From an uncultured Verrucomicrobiota bacterium (lineage in GTDB: Bacteria; Verrucomicrobiota; Verrucomicrobiia; Opitutales; Seribacteraceae), in NCBI GenBank assembly GCA_902612125.1, contig CACMBV010000001.1, positions 163,365-227,364 of the forward strand: a stretch of 64,000 nt of DNA, written 5' to 3'. The position numbers and the translations under genes were made by a program. Shown here piece by piece: positions 35,379-43,997 of this stretch. Position 1 is the stretch's first letter. Every line of letters begins with the position of its first letter. The notes under the pieces were generated by a model. That model had not been told where the DNA came from, made no database searches, and worked only from the letters and a program-made list of their open reading frames with translations.

Positions 35379-36815
35379 ATGAATCCCATACTCTCAAGGT
35401 TTCTCTTCATTCTGATTTTTCTCATCCAACATGCTTCAGCGAAGGAGAAGCCAAACATCATTTATCTGATGCTTGATGAATGGGGATATTTTGAATCAGG
35501 GCATATGGGTAGTATCGATCTTATAACTCCCCATATCGATCAATTTGCCGCTGAAGGCATGCGTTTCACCAATGCCTATGCGGGGGCTCCGGTCTGTGGT
35601 CCCACCCGTTGCTCCCTCCTCACTGGCTTGCATGCCGGAAATATGTCGATGCGGGTTAATAACGGACATTCACCCATCCGTGCAGATGAACCGACTCTGG
35701 CAAGTATGCTCAAGACAAAAGGATATGCCACGGGTGGATTCGGGAAATGGGGAATTGGTGGACGTGGAACAACCGGCGTGCCGGAAAAGCACGGTTTTGA
35801 CTTATTTTTCGGATACTATGATCAGGTGCATGCCCATACATTTTATCCAAGTTATCTAATCAGAAACAGTGAGGAAGTTCCCCTGCCCGGGAATTCCGGA
35901 ATGAGCTTTTATCAGGGAAAGACTCATGCCCAGTTGAAAATTTTCGAGGAATCAATCGCTTTTATCAAAAAATACAAAGATGAACCTTTTTTTTGCTACC
36001 TTCCCTGGACTCCGCCACATGGCTTATGGGGAATCGACGAGGATGATTCTTCATGGCAACTCTTCAAAGACAAACCCTGGACTGCCGGAGAGCGCACCAA
36101 TAATGATGCAAAAGTCTATGCTGCATTCATGCATATGGTGGACAAGCAACTTGGAGAAATCATCAAATTACTGAAAAGACTGAAGCTGGATGACAATACC
36201 ATTTTCTTCCTAAGTGGAGACAATGGTGGAAAGGCTTACTTTGCCACGAAAGATCGACCCCATGGCTTTTTTGCTCCCAACCTAAACCCGGAGACAGGGA
36301 AAAGATTCCGTGCCGGAAAAGGCTCGCTGTATGAAGGTGGATTGAAGGTACCCTACCTGGTGCGATGGCCAAAGAAAATTAAACCAAGCTCAGTTTCTAA
36401 CCATTTGTTCTACTATCCGGATATCATGCCTACCCTTGCTGAACTTACAGATGCAACATGCCCGAAAACAGATGGTATTTCTTTTCTGCCCACCCTTCTT
36501 TCAAAAGGGAGGCAGGCTAATCATGCACACATGTATTGGGAGCTTGGAAGACAAAGGGCCGTACGTAAAGGAGACTGGAAAGCGTATCGCGATAAAAAAG
36601 GAAACTGGGAACTTTATGATTTGTCCATTGATATTGAAGAACAAATAGATCTGGCTGATAAAAAAGAAAAGATGCTCCAGGACCTAATTGCTCTAGCTGA
36701 ATCCTCTCATCAACCCGCCCGTCTGGGAGAAATTCTGAATCAGGCACTGGTTGATAAAGACCGTAGGGAAGCACCCCATGATCGGAACCTTCAATATAAA
36801 CAACCAAGGAAATAA
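35379..36815 (+). CDS. Secreted sulfatase with altered metal-site and GKWG motif
   Basis: A 478-residue sulfatase with a signal peptide (about 1-21). The formylglycine motif is CGPTR (Cys73). The first metal site is LMLDEWGYFESGHMG, with Asp-Glu where nearly all sulfatases have Asp-Asp, and GKWH is replaced by GKWG. The second metal site LSGDNGGKAYF is intact. The sulfatase at 59714 shares the GKWG motif and the HAHTFYPSYL-like segment, so both belong to one subgroup. It follows the previous sulfatase by 12 bases. Confidence 0.92.
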   Translation: MNPILSRFLFILIFLIQHASAKEKPNIIYLMLDEWGYFESGHMGSIDLITPHIDQFAAEGMRFTNAYAGAPVCGPTRCSLLTGLHAGNMSMRVNNGHSPIRADEPTLASMLKTKGYATGGFGKWGIGGRGTTGVPEKHGFDLFFGYYDQVHAHTFYPSYLIRNSEEVPLPGNSGMSFYQGKTHAQLKIFEESIAFIKKYKDEPFFCYLPWTPPHGLWGIDEDDSSWQLFKDKPWTAGERTNNDAKVYAAFMHMVDKQLGEIIKLLKRLKLDDNTIFFLSGDNGGKAYFATKDRPHGFFAPNLNPETGKRFRAGKGSLYEGGLKVPYLVRWPKKIKPSSVSNHLFYYPDIMPTLAELTDATCPKTDGISFLPTLLSKGRQANHAHMYWELGRQRAVRKGDWKAYRDKKGNWELYDLSIDIEEQIDLADKKEKMLQDLIALAESSHQPARLGEILNQALVDKDRREAPHDRNLQYKQPRK

Positions 36816-36829
36816 TTCTTCAATCAATT

Positions 36830-36910
36830 ATGAATCATTATCCTGTCCTACTTCTTTTTTATTTACTGCATCAAGCCAAAGAGAAATTAAACAACCCGTG
36901 GAGACCATGA
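36830..36910 (+). CDS. Possible 26-residue peptide
   Basis: An ATG at 36830 opens 26 codons encoding a hydrophobic stretch (PVLLLFYLLHQA) followed by KEKLNNPWRP. It looks like a signal peptide with a short tail and lies between two sulfatase genes that each begin with such a peptide. It may be a remnant of a lost sulfatase gene or chance. Confidence 0.2.
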   Translation: MNHYPVLLLFYLLHQAKEKLNNPWRP

Positions 36911-36919
36911 TCACTGACT

Positions 36920-38425
36920 ATGAAATATATATTTCCAAACATTATAGCCTTATATTTACTTTTTAATTGGTCAGCATGGGCTGAAAAGCCGAATATTCTT
37001 TTTATAATAAGTGACGACCAGGCTCCTGACACCATTCGGGCTTTGGGAAATAAGCACATACAAACTCCAAACCTCGATCGGCTAGTTAGAGCAGGAACAA
37101 GTTTCACTCATTGTTTTAATCAGGGATCGTGGTCCGGTGCCGTTTGTGTAGCCAGTCGAACCATGCTAATCACCGGTCAGTCTGTTTATCGTGCACCAAG
37201 GAACAAAGCTTATCTGGATCCATGGGCTCATGCCAAAGGTGTGCTTGCCGTTGAGGTGCAAAAACCTGTTACAACCTGGCCTGAAGTTTTTCGCAAGAGT
37301 GGATATCAAACTTTTCTTTCGGGGAAATGGCACAACAACACATATGTAGCTGAAAAGGGATTCACTCAAATAAAAGCCTTGGGTGCCGGCATGTATGAGA
37401 CTCACGAAGGAACCAAGCCAAAGCTAAGTGAAAATCCAGGATATTTACGCCCATCCCTCACCCGCAAGAAATGGAATGCATGGGACCCAAAATTTCATGG
37501 TATCTGGAAGCCATCCGTCCGCGATCTTCAGCCAGATGGTAAAATTGGTGATTATTATACGGTGGAAAAACATAGTTCCGAGCTTTTCGCCGATCACGCC
37601 GTTGATTTCCTGGGTAACTCAGCAAAATCAGAGACTCCCTTCTTTATGTATGTTTCCTTTAATGCACCTCATGATCCACGGCAATCACCCAAATCATTTG
37701 TTGATCGCTATCCAGTAGCTAAGACCAAAATACCCAGAAATTATTTGCCTAAACATCCTTTTGATAATGGAGCCATAACAATCCGTGATGAACAATTAGC
37801 TCCTTTCCCAAGAACCAAGAATGCCGTTCGTACCCATCGAGCTGAATATTATGCAATCATTTCACATATGGACCAACAAATCGGACGGATTCTGAACGCA
37901 CTCGAAAAAAGCGGGAAAGCAGAGAATACCTATGTTATTTTTACCTCCGATCATGGCTTGGCAGTCGGAAGCCACGGACTGATGGGAAAACAAAACCCTT
38001 ACGACCACAGTATTCGCATGCCCTTCCTGATAAGGGGACCAGGGATTCCCAGGGATAAAAAAGTGAAGGAGATGATCTACATGCAAAGTGTCTACCCTAC
38101 CACCTGTGAACTTGCAGGATTACCAATTCCCAAAAGCGTCGATTTTCCCGGTTTACGAGACCTGATTTTAGGTAAGCAGGAGAAGGGGGAGGATCTTGTT
38201 TATGGTTGCTATCAGGACACTCAAAGACTGGTTAGAAGCCAAACCCACAAACTGATTTTCTATCCAAAACTAAATAGGTACCAACTTTTTGACCTTGTCA
38301 AAGATCCGCATGAAATTACGGACCAGTTTGACAATCCTTCCTACAAAAAAATCAGGGCAGAGCTTGCACAGAAAATGAATCAAAAAAGAAAGGAACTTGG
38401 CGATGGTTTGCTCGCTGTAAAATAA
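36920..38425 (+). CDS. Secreted sulfatase, C-V-A-S-R variant
   Basis: A 501-residue sulfatase with signal peptide (about 1-21), metal site ISDDQAPDTIRALGN, formylglycine motif CVASR (Cys76), SGKWHNNT and FTSDHGLAVGSHGLMGKQN. The Asp-His pair in the second metal site and PYDHSIRMPFLIRGPG resemble iduronate-2-sulfatase/choline-sulfatase types. A block rich in GTKPKLSENPGYLRPS around residues 160-180 is specific to this enzyme. The gap of 104 bases upstream holds only a doubtful short frame; the next gene follows after 16 bases. Confidence 0.93.
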   Translation: MKYIFPNIIALYLLFNWSAWAEKPNILFIISDDQAPDTIRALGNKHIQTPNLDRLVRAGTSFTHCFNQGSWSGAVCVASRTMLITGQSVYRAPRNKAYLDPWAHAKGVLAVEVQKPVTTWPEVFRKSGYQTFLSGKWHNNTYVAEKGFTQIKALGAGMYETHEGTKPKLSENPGYLRPSLTRKKWNAWDPKFHGIWKPSVRDLQPDGKIGDYYTVEKHSSELFADHAVDFLGNSAKSETPFFMYVSFNAPHDPRQSPKSFVDRYPVAKTKIPRNYLPKHPFDNGAITIRDEQLAPFPRTKNAVRTHRAEYYAIISHMDQQIGRILNALEKSGKAENTYVIFTSDHGLAVGSHGLMGKQNPYDHSIRMPFLIRGPGIPRDKKVKEMIYMQSVYPTTCELAGLPIPKSVDFPGLRDLILGKQEKGEDLVYGCYQDTQRLVRSQTHKLIFYPKLNRYQLFDLVKDPHEITDQFDNPSYKKIRAELAQKMNQKRKELGDGLLAVK

Positions 38426-38441
38426 CCCAACTCAAACCATA

Positions 38442-40190
38442 ATGAAAGTATTGCACCTTTTCTATTTTGCTTGGGGAATTTTAGTAACATCGGTGTGGGC
38501 AAGGCAACCCAATGTAATTCTTATCATGACCGATGATCAGGGTTACGGAGATCTTGCCTGCCACGGGAACCCCATTTTAAAGACTCCCAATCTGGATAAA
38601 TTATACTCGGAATCCGTTCGGTTTACTGACTTTCATGTCAGCCCGTTCTGTACCCCCACCCGGGCAGCCCTAATGAGCGGAAATCATCCTGGAGTGACCG
38701 GTGCTTATCGGACCAGTGCCGGTCGGACGATGATGCACCCCTCCGAAAAAACCCTGGCCCACCTCTTTGCAGAAAATGGCTACAAGACGGGCATGACCGG
38801 GAAATGGCACCTGGGAGATAATGCTCCCCATCGGCCACAGGACCGCGGTTTTCAGGATGTGGTCTGGCATCGTTGTGGGGGAGTCGGGCAGGCATCTGAC
38901 CACTGGGGAAATGATTATTTTGATGATACCTACGAACGGGTCCGTCCCGGAAGCCGGAAGGGAACTTTTGAAAAATTTAATGGGTATTGCACGGATGTAT
39001 GGTTTCGCGAAGGAATGCGGTTCATCACCGAAAACCAAAACGAGCCCTTCTTTTTATACATCGCCACCAATGCTCCTCACGGTCCTTACCGGGTAGACCC
39101 AAAGTGGGCTGAACCCTATCAAGTTGAAGGAGTAAATAATCCTAATTTCTTTGGCATGATTGCCAATATTGATCACAACTTGGGACTTCTGCGGGATCAT
39201 GTAAAAGAATTAAAACTGGCGGAGAATACTATCCTAGTTTTCATGACTGATAATGGCACATCTGCAGGATGCAAGTTTCCGGGACTGGATACGGAACCGA
39301 TCTTGGGTTTCAATGCAGGAATGCGGGGAAAAAAATCCTCAATCTATGAAGGGGGACATCGAGTGCCTTTCTTCCTTCATTGGCCGGGTGGTGGATATTC
39401 CAAAGGTCGGGATGTTGAAACCCTCGCTGCACATATTGATGTGCTGCCCACGCTGGCCGATCTCTGCAAACTTCCCAAGCCTGATAAAAGATTTGATGTC
39501 GATGGTCTGTCTTTGACACCTCTGCTTGCAGGCAAAGCTAAATCCTGGAAGCGCAATCATCTCTTTTTACAATATCATGGAGGACCCCATCACAAATTTG
39601 CACTCGGTCCCCTTACTAATTCGGTAGTCATGACCGAAAGATGGAGGCTGGTGAATACGGATAAAGCTGAAGAACTTTACGATATCGTAAATGATCCGGC
39701 ACAACGAAATAATATCGTAAGCCAAAGACCTGGGATCGTTAAGGATTTACGCACAGCCTATCAATCATTCTGGAAACGTGTTTCCCCGGGTTTAAAACCA
39801 GTGGCGATCGACCTGGGCGATCCTACTGAAAATCCAACAGTGCTATGCTCGCAGGACTGGCGTCCAGAAGCGGGTAACCCGCCATGGAATTTCCGTTCAA
39901 TCAAAGGCATTCCCAAAGTGACTTATCCTTGGCTGGTAAATATACTGGAAGCCGGCAAATATCGGCTTACTTTTCGCCAATTCCCCAAGGAAGCCGATAA
40001 AAAAATTGATGGGGTGCGGGCTAAGATTAAAATAGCCGGCATGGAGAAAGTAGCTCCAATTCCAGAGAATTCCAAGGCAGCCATCTTCACCTTAAATTTA
40101 CCTGCCGGAATCACTGAACTCTGGACCTACATTTACGATCAAAGCGAGAAAATGGGTGGTGCCTACTTTACCGAGGTCGAAAAACTTTAA
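38442..40190 (+). CDS. Secreted sulfatase with C-terminal beta domain
   Basis: A 582-residue arylsulfatase-type enzyme. Signal peptide ends near Ala20; metal site MTDDQGYGDLACHG, formylglycine motif CTPTR (Cys70), TGKWHLGD and FMTDNGTSAGCKFPG are all intact. The fold ends near residue 460 (ELYDIVNDPAQRNNIVS); a further ~115 residues (from VAIDLGDPTENPTVL) look like a beta-sandwich, which may bind carbohydrate. The sulfatase at 12477 has a similar but not identical extension. Gene spacing is 16 bases before and 12 after. Confidence 0.93.
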   Translation: MKVLHLFYFAWGILVTSVWARQPNVILIMTDDQGYGDLACHGNPILKTPNLDKLYSESVRFTDFHVSPFCTPTRAALMSGNHPGVTGAYRTSAGRTMMHPSEKTLAHLFAENGYKTGMTGKWHLGDNAPHRPQDRGFQDVVWHRCGGVGQASDHWGNDYFDDTYERVRPGSRKGTFEKFNGYCTDVWFREGMRFITENQNEPFFLYIATNAPHGPYRVDPKWAEPYQVEGVNNPNFFGMIANIDHNLGLLRDHVKELKLAENTILVFMTDNGTSAGCKFPGLDTEPILGFNAGMRGKKSSIYEGGHRVPFFLHWPGGGYSKGRDVETLAAHIDVLPTLADLCKLPKPDKRFDVDGLSLTPLLAGKAKSWKRNHLFLQYHGGPHHKFALGPLTNSVVMTERWRLVNTDKAEELYDIVNDPAQRNNIVSQRPGIVKDLRTAYQSFWKRVSPGLKPVAIDLGDPTENPTVLCSQDWRPEAGNPPWNFRSIKGIPKVTYPWLVNILEAGKYRLTFRQFPKEADKKIDGVRAKIKIAGMEKVAPIPENSKAAIFTLNLPAGITELWTYIYDQSEKMGGAYFTEVEKL

Positions 40191-40202
40191 AAGTTCAAAA
40201 AT

Positions 40203-41735
40203 ATGAAACCATACCTGATCAGCCTCATTATCTGTCTCTTTGGTGTTCTTAATGCCATGCATCATGCTCGTCCCAATCTAATCTTCGTCCTTGCTGACGA
40301 TTTAGGTATCGGAGATGTAACCCCTACCAATCCGGAAGCTAAGATCAAGACTCCGCATCTTCAAAAGATGGCAGATGAGGGAATTACCTTTATGGATGCC
40401 CATTCTTCCAGTGCAGTTTGCACACCTACCCGCTATGGCGTTCTTACCGGGCGTTATAATTGGCGCTCCCGACTGGCCAGGGGAGTTCTGAGCGGAACCA
40501 GTGATCATTTGATTCCCGGGGACCGGGCCACCGTGGGACATTTGCTCCAAAAGGTCGGTTATCACACCCAAATGGTTGGTAAATGGCATCTTGGATGGGA
40601 TTGGGCCAAAGCGGACAAGAGTAAAGAGAAATGGAAAGATATTGATTTTACCAAACCGGTGAAAAATGGTCCTAATATCAATGGATTCACCAATTATTAT
40701 GGTCATTGCGGATCCCTCGACATGCCTCCCTATGTATGGGTTGATACCGGGAAAGTAACCGCCCAACCCAAACGGGAAGAAGGAGTTGATAGAACCGAAG
40801 ATCCATATGGTTGGTATCGGAAAGGTCCAATCGGCCCCGATTTTAAAATTGATGAGGTGCTGCCTCATTTATTCGAAAAAAGCGTGGCCTATGTAAAAGA
40901 GCGGGCCAAAAAGAAAAAACCTTTCTTTCTCTATCTCCCCTTGCCAGCCCCACATACTCCAATCGTACCCGTGCCTCCTTACAAGGGGGCGAGTAAAATG
41001 AATCCTTATGCTGATTTCATGATGCAGGTCGATGGACACATGGGTGAACTATTTGCCGCAATCAAAGAAGCCGGAGTCGACGAAAACACCCTGGTTTTCT
41101 TTACCAGTGATAATGGTTGCTCCAATCAGGCCAACTTCGAAAAATTAGCCGAATTTGAACATGATCCAAGTGCCGGGTTCCGCGGACATAAGGCGGATAT
41201 TTACGAGGGTGGGCACCGGGTGCCGTTGATCGTCCGCTGGCCGAACGGGATCAAAGCAGGGCAAAAGACCCATGCCCTTGCATGCCTAACCGACCTGTAT
41301 GACACCATGAGAGAAATTACCGGGCAGAAGAAAATTGATCAGGGTGGCGAGGATTCCTTCAGTCTGGTTCCCGCTTTTAAGGGTAAACCAAAAACGACCC
41401 GTTCAACCCTGATTAGTCATTCAATTAGCGGTCACTTCTCCATCAGGCTGGGAGATTGGAAACTTTGCCTTTCCGCAGGAAGTGGTGGATGGAGTGCTCC
41501 AAAGGAAATGGAGGCAAAAAAGCAGGGCTTGCCCCCCATTCAATTGTTTAATTTGAAGCAGGATAAAGGGGAAAGAAACAACCTGCAGACAAAGAACAAA
41601 GCGAAGGTAAATGAACTCCTACAAGTGCTCGAAACCGAAGTCAAAAACGGCAGGAGTACGGCTGGCAAACCTGTACCCAACGACCGAGAAGTTTCCTATC
41701 TGCCTAGAGGGTACACCATATCAAAATCAGACTAG
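40203..41735 (+). CDS. Secreted sulfatase (GalNAc-6-sulfatase-like)
   Basis: A 510-residue sulfatase with a signal peptide (about 1-19), metal site LADDLGIGDVTPTNP, formylglycine motif CTPTR (Cys73), VGKWHLGW and FTSDNGCSNQANF. RYGVLTGRYNWRSRLARGVL is close to the same place in the 12477 enzyme (RYGLLTGRYPWRARM), so the two form a subgroup that resembles GalNAc-6-sulfatases. The segment FTNYYGHCGSLDMPPYVWVD lies where substrate loops occur. It follows the previous sulfatase by 12 bases. Confidence 0.93.
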   Translation: MKPYLISLIICLFGVLNAMHHARPNLIFVLADDLGIGDVTPTNPEAKIKTPHLQKMADEGITFMDAHSSSAVCTPTRYGVLTGRYNWRSRLARGVLSGTSDHLIPGDRATVGHLLQKVGYHTQMVGKWHLGWDWAKADKSKEKWKDIDFTKPVKNGPNINGFTNYYGHCGSLDMPPYVWVDTGKVTAQPKREEGVDRTEDPYGWYRKGPIGPDFKIDEVLPHLFEKSVAYVKERAKKKKPFFLYLPLPAPHTPIVPVPPYKGASKMNPYADFMMQVDGHMGELFAAIKEAGVDENTLVFFTSDNGCSNQANFEKLAEFEHDPSAGFRGHKADIYEGGHRVPLIVRWPNGIKAGQKTHALACLTDLYDTMREITGQKKIDQGGEDSFSLVPAFKGKPKTTRSTLISHSISGHFSIRLGDWKLCLSAGSGGWSAPKEMEAKKQGLPPIQLFNLKQDKGERNNLQTKNKAKVNELLQVLETEVKNGRSTAGKPVPNDREVSYLPRGYTISKSD

Positions 41736-41753
41736 ATCAATTACAAGATAGTC

Positions 41754-43250
41754 ATGAAACTTTATTCAAACATATCCCTAATTCTTGCCACCACAGCCTC
41801 CCTTTTTTCTGAAAGCTGGCAAATTAAGAGCCAAACAGAATGGAAAAAGAATCTTCAATCGAGCAAAGGGATCATCATTCAGGACGATGTAGTTTCTCCC
41901 AAGGAAAAGTTCGGTCACTTCAAAACAAAGCTTAAGAAATTCAAAAGTAAAAAGTCTCTTCAATCTCTTACCATTCACCAGTCTCCTGTTTGGCAAAACT
42001 GGGAAGAAGTCTCTGGCGTTGGCCCGTCCAATCTTAAGGACGCACCCGTCTTCCTGGCAAAAGGCCCCAAGGATTACTGGATGTTCGGCCGATACAGCCC
42101 CCCAAAACCATCCAAAGGTAAAAAATCCGGTAAATTTGAAGCAAAGAATGCCAAGCTCCGGGGGTTCAATGTTCCCCTCCAAACAACTCCGGATGAAAAC
42201 CAGTTCAATGCACCAGGTGGATTAGAGAGGGGATTGGGAGGCTATCATGCCTGGCAAAGCAGGGATATGCAAAACTGGGTACATCATGGTCCGGTTACAC
42301 CAGGCTTTGCAAGGTGGACGACAACTGCCGAACAAGTCGGAGGAACAACCTATATCTACTACGACTTCCCCAACGATCAGGATCCCCATCTCTTCGTTGA
42401 CGATGACCTGACCGATGGAAAACCGGGAAAAAACATGGGTCTCGCCTTTGCCGATCCATCGGATGGGTCAGACTGTGCAGTCATTCGGGACCTTGATGGA
42501 AAATTTCATATCATTTATGAAGACTGGAGCCCCATTCATGCAGGAAAGCATTCCTGGGATTCCCCTCTGGCTGGTCATTCAATAAGTCCCAATGGTATGC
42601 ACCCGTTCAAAATTTTAAATCCGGCCGTTGATCACCGGACCAAGCCCACGGGAAAGATGGCCAAATATAATCATCCACATTGGACAAAGGAAGACCCCAA
42701 GAGATTCCCCACCAGTGTGGCCAAATATGAAATCCATCAACCCGAGCAGGATGCCTATGGCGACTGGGCTGCTATAAGTATCGGTGGACAGTACTACTTA
42801 TTTTGTGATTTTCATCCAGCTAATGACAAAATTAGAATCGCTTGGTTTACTTCGTCCAGCATCCATAAACCATTTGAATTCTGTGGAGAAATCGGGCGGG
42901 GACACCCGGACCCGGATATTGGTTTTGCCGAAGGAAAATTCTACCTGATCACTCAGACTGCAAAAGATTATATAAGCACAGGACCTTGGGTTGAAAAAGT
43001 TGAATCTCGTGTTGGAGTGGATACCACCAATAATGATAAAATTGATAAATGGAGTAAATGGTCAGAGGTGAAAGAAAGTTACGATTACATCAAAGGCTTC
43101 TCCAAACAAATCAAGAAAACCCCGGCCAGACAAAGCCTTGCGGGTCTACCGCCAGGATATGGATTTCAAATCGAAGTCAAGATCAGTGATGTGACCTCGA
43201 ATGCCTCCAAACCTTTGATTGAAAGTTTGGACCTCTCCTTTAGGGACTAG
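41754..43250 (+). CDS. Secreted five-bladed propeller protein, GH43/GH32-like
   Basis: A 498-residue protein with a signal peptide (about 1-18). Repeated beta-blade signatures are visible: YWMFGRYSPP, YHAWQSRDMQNWVHHGPVTPG, TYIYYDFPNDQDPHLFVDDDL, DLDGKFHIIYEDWSPI and FYLITQT. The pattern resembles clan GH-F/J glycosidases (GH43, GH32, GH117-like), with acidic residues at blade edges, but I cannot assign a family or confirm the catalytic set. Its place between sulfatases (18 bases after one, 30 before a DUF1080 gene) suggests it cleaves the polysaccharide backbone or an oligosaccharide. Confidence 0.7.
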   Translation: MKLYSNISLILATTASLFSESWQIKSQTEWKKNLQSSKGIIIQDDVVSPKEKFGHFKTKLKKFKSKKSLQSLTIHQSPVWQNWEEVSGVGPSNLKDAPVFLAKGPKDYWMFGRYSPPKPSKGKKSGKFEAKNAKLRGFNVPLQTTPDENQFNAPGGLERGLGGYHAWQSRDMQNWVHHGPVTPGFARWTTTAEQVGGTTYIYYDFPNDQDPHLFVDDDLTDGKPGKNMGLAFADPSDGSDCAVIRDLDGKFHIIYEDWSPIHAGKHSWDSPLAGHSISPNGMHPFKILNPAVDHRTKPTGKMAKYNHPHWTKEDPKRFPTSVAKYEIHQPEQDAYGDWAAISIGGQYYLFCDFHPANDKIRIAWFTSSSIHKPFEFCGEIGRGHPDPDIGFAEGKFYLITQTAKDYISTGPWVEKVESRVGVDTTNNDKIDKWSKWSEVKESYDYIKGFSKQIKKTPARQSLAGLPPGYGFQIEVKISDVTSNASKPLIESLDLSFRD

Positions 43251-43280
43251 TTTTGGACAAAAAAATCATCTGCGAAATTT

Positions 43281-43967
43281 ATGAAACTATTTACATTTTT
43301 CCCTTCTTCCCTCTTGTGTTTTTGGGCAACGGGACTTCTTTCTGCCAACGAAACTATTTTTAATGGTAAAGACCTGACCGGATGGAGTGCGGAGGATATG
43401 TCATACTGGTCAGTGCAGGATGGTGCCATTGTGGGAACCAAGGGAGATCAAAAAATTCAAGGGAATCAGTTTCTTTGGTACAACAAGAAAGTAAGTGATT
43501 TTAAACTCACTCTGAAAGTTAAACAGGTTCCCTTTGCCGCCAACGCCGGTATTCAATTTCGCTCACAACGTGAGCCCAATGGTCATGCCATGGGCTATCA
43601 GGCAGACATAGGCAAAGGATGGTGGGGTTGCCTCTACCATGAACACGGAAGGAAAATCTTAGCCAAAAATCAGGATACAGAGGGTAAAAACCTTAAACCT
43701 GAAAAATGGAATAAGTATGAAATTCTTGCGGTGGGCCATCGGATCTGGTTGGCAATCAACGGTCGAATCACCGTAGCTCTTCGCGATCCAATCGGAGAGC
43801 TTGAGGGTCTAATCTCTTTACAGGTGCATGGAGGCATGCCCCAAAAGGTTATTTATCAACCCCTTCATTTTGAAAGAGATCCTGAGGTACAGTTACTTGG
43901 AATGAATGAAGCAGAATTGAACAAACTTCTCAAGATAGCCCCGGAAGGGTTTATCAAACAAAAATAA
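43281..43967 (+). CDS. DUF1080 protein (3-keto-disaccharide hydrolase family)
   Basis: A 228-residue secreted protein, signal peptide ending near Ala21-Asn22. DUF1080 features are IFNGKDLTGW, NQFLWYNKKVSDFKLTL, NAGIQFRSQREPNGHAMGYQ and the late LQVHGGMPQKV. After the domain a tail of about 25 residues (NEAELNKLLKIAPEGF) is unusual for the family and may be a linker for protein contacts. It lies between the propeller and the 43998 sulfatase. Confidence 0.9.
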   Translation: MKLFTFFPSSLLCFWATGLLSANETIFNGKDLTGWSAEDMSYWSVQDGAIVGTKGDQKIQGNQFLWYNKKVSDFKLTLKVKQVPFAANAGIQFRSQREPNGHAMGYQADIGKGWWGCLYHEHGRKILAKNQDTEGKNLKPEKWNKYEILAVGHRIWLAINGRITVALRDPIGELEGLISLQVHGGMPQKVIYQPLHFERDPEVQLLGMNEAELNKLLKIAPEGFIKQK

Positions 43968-43997
43968 AATTAAAGTAACCCAGCCATTGATTTACGG

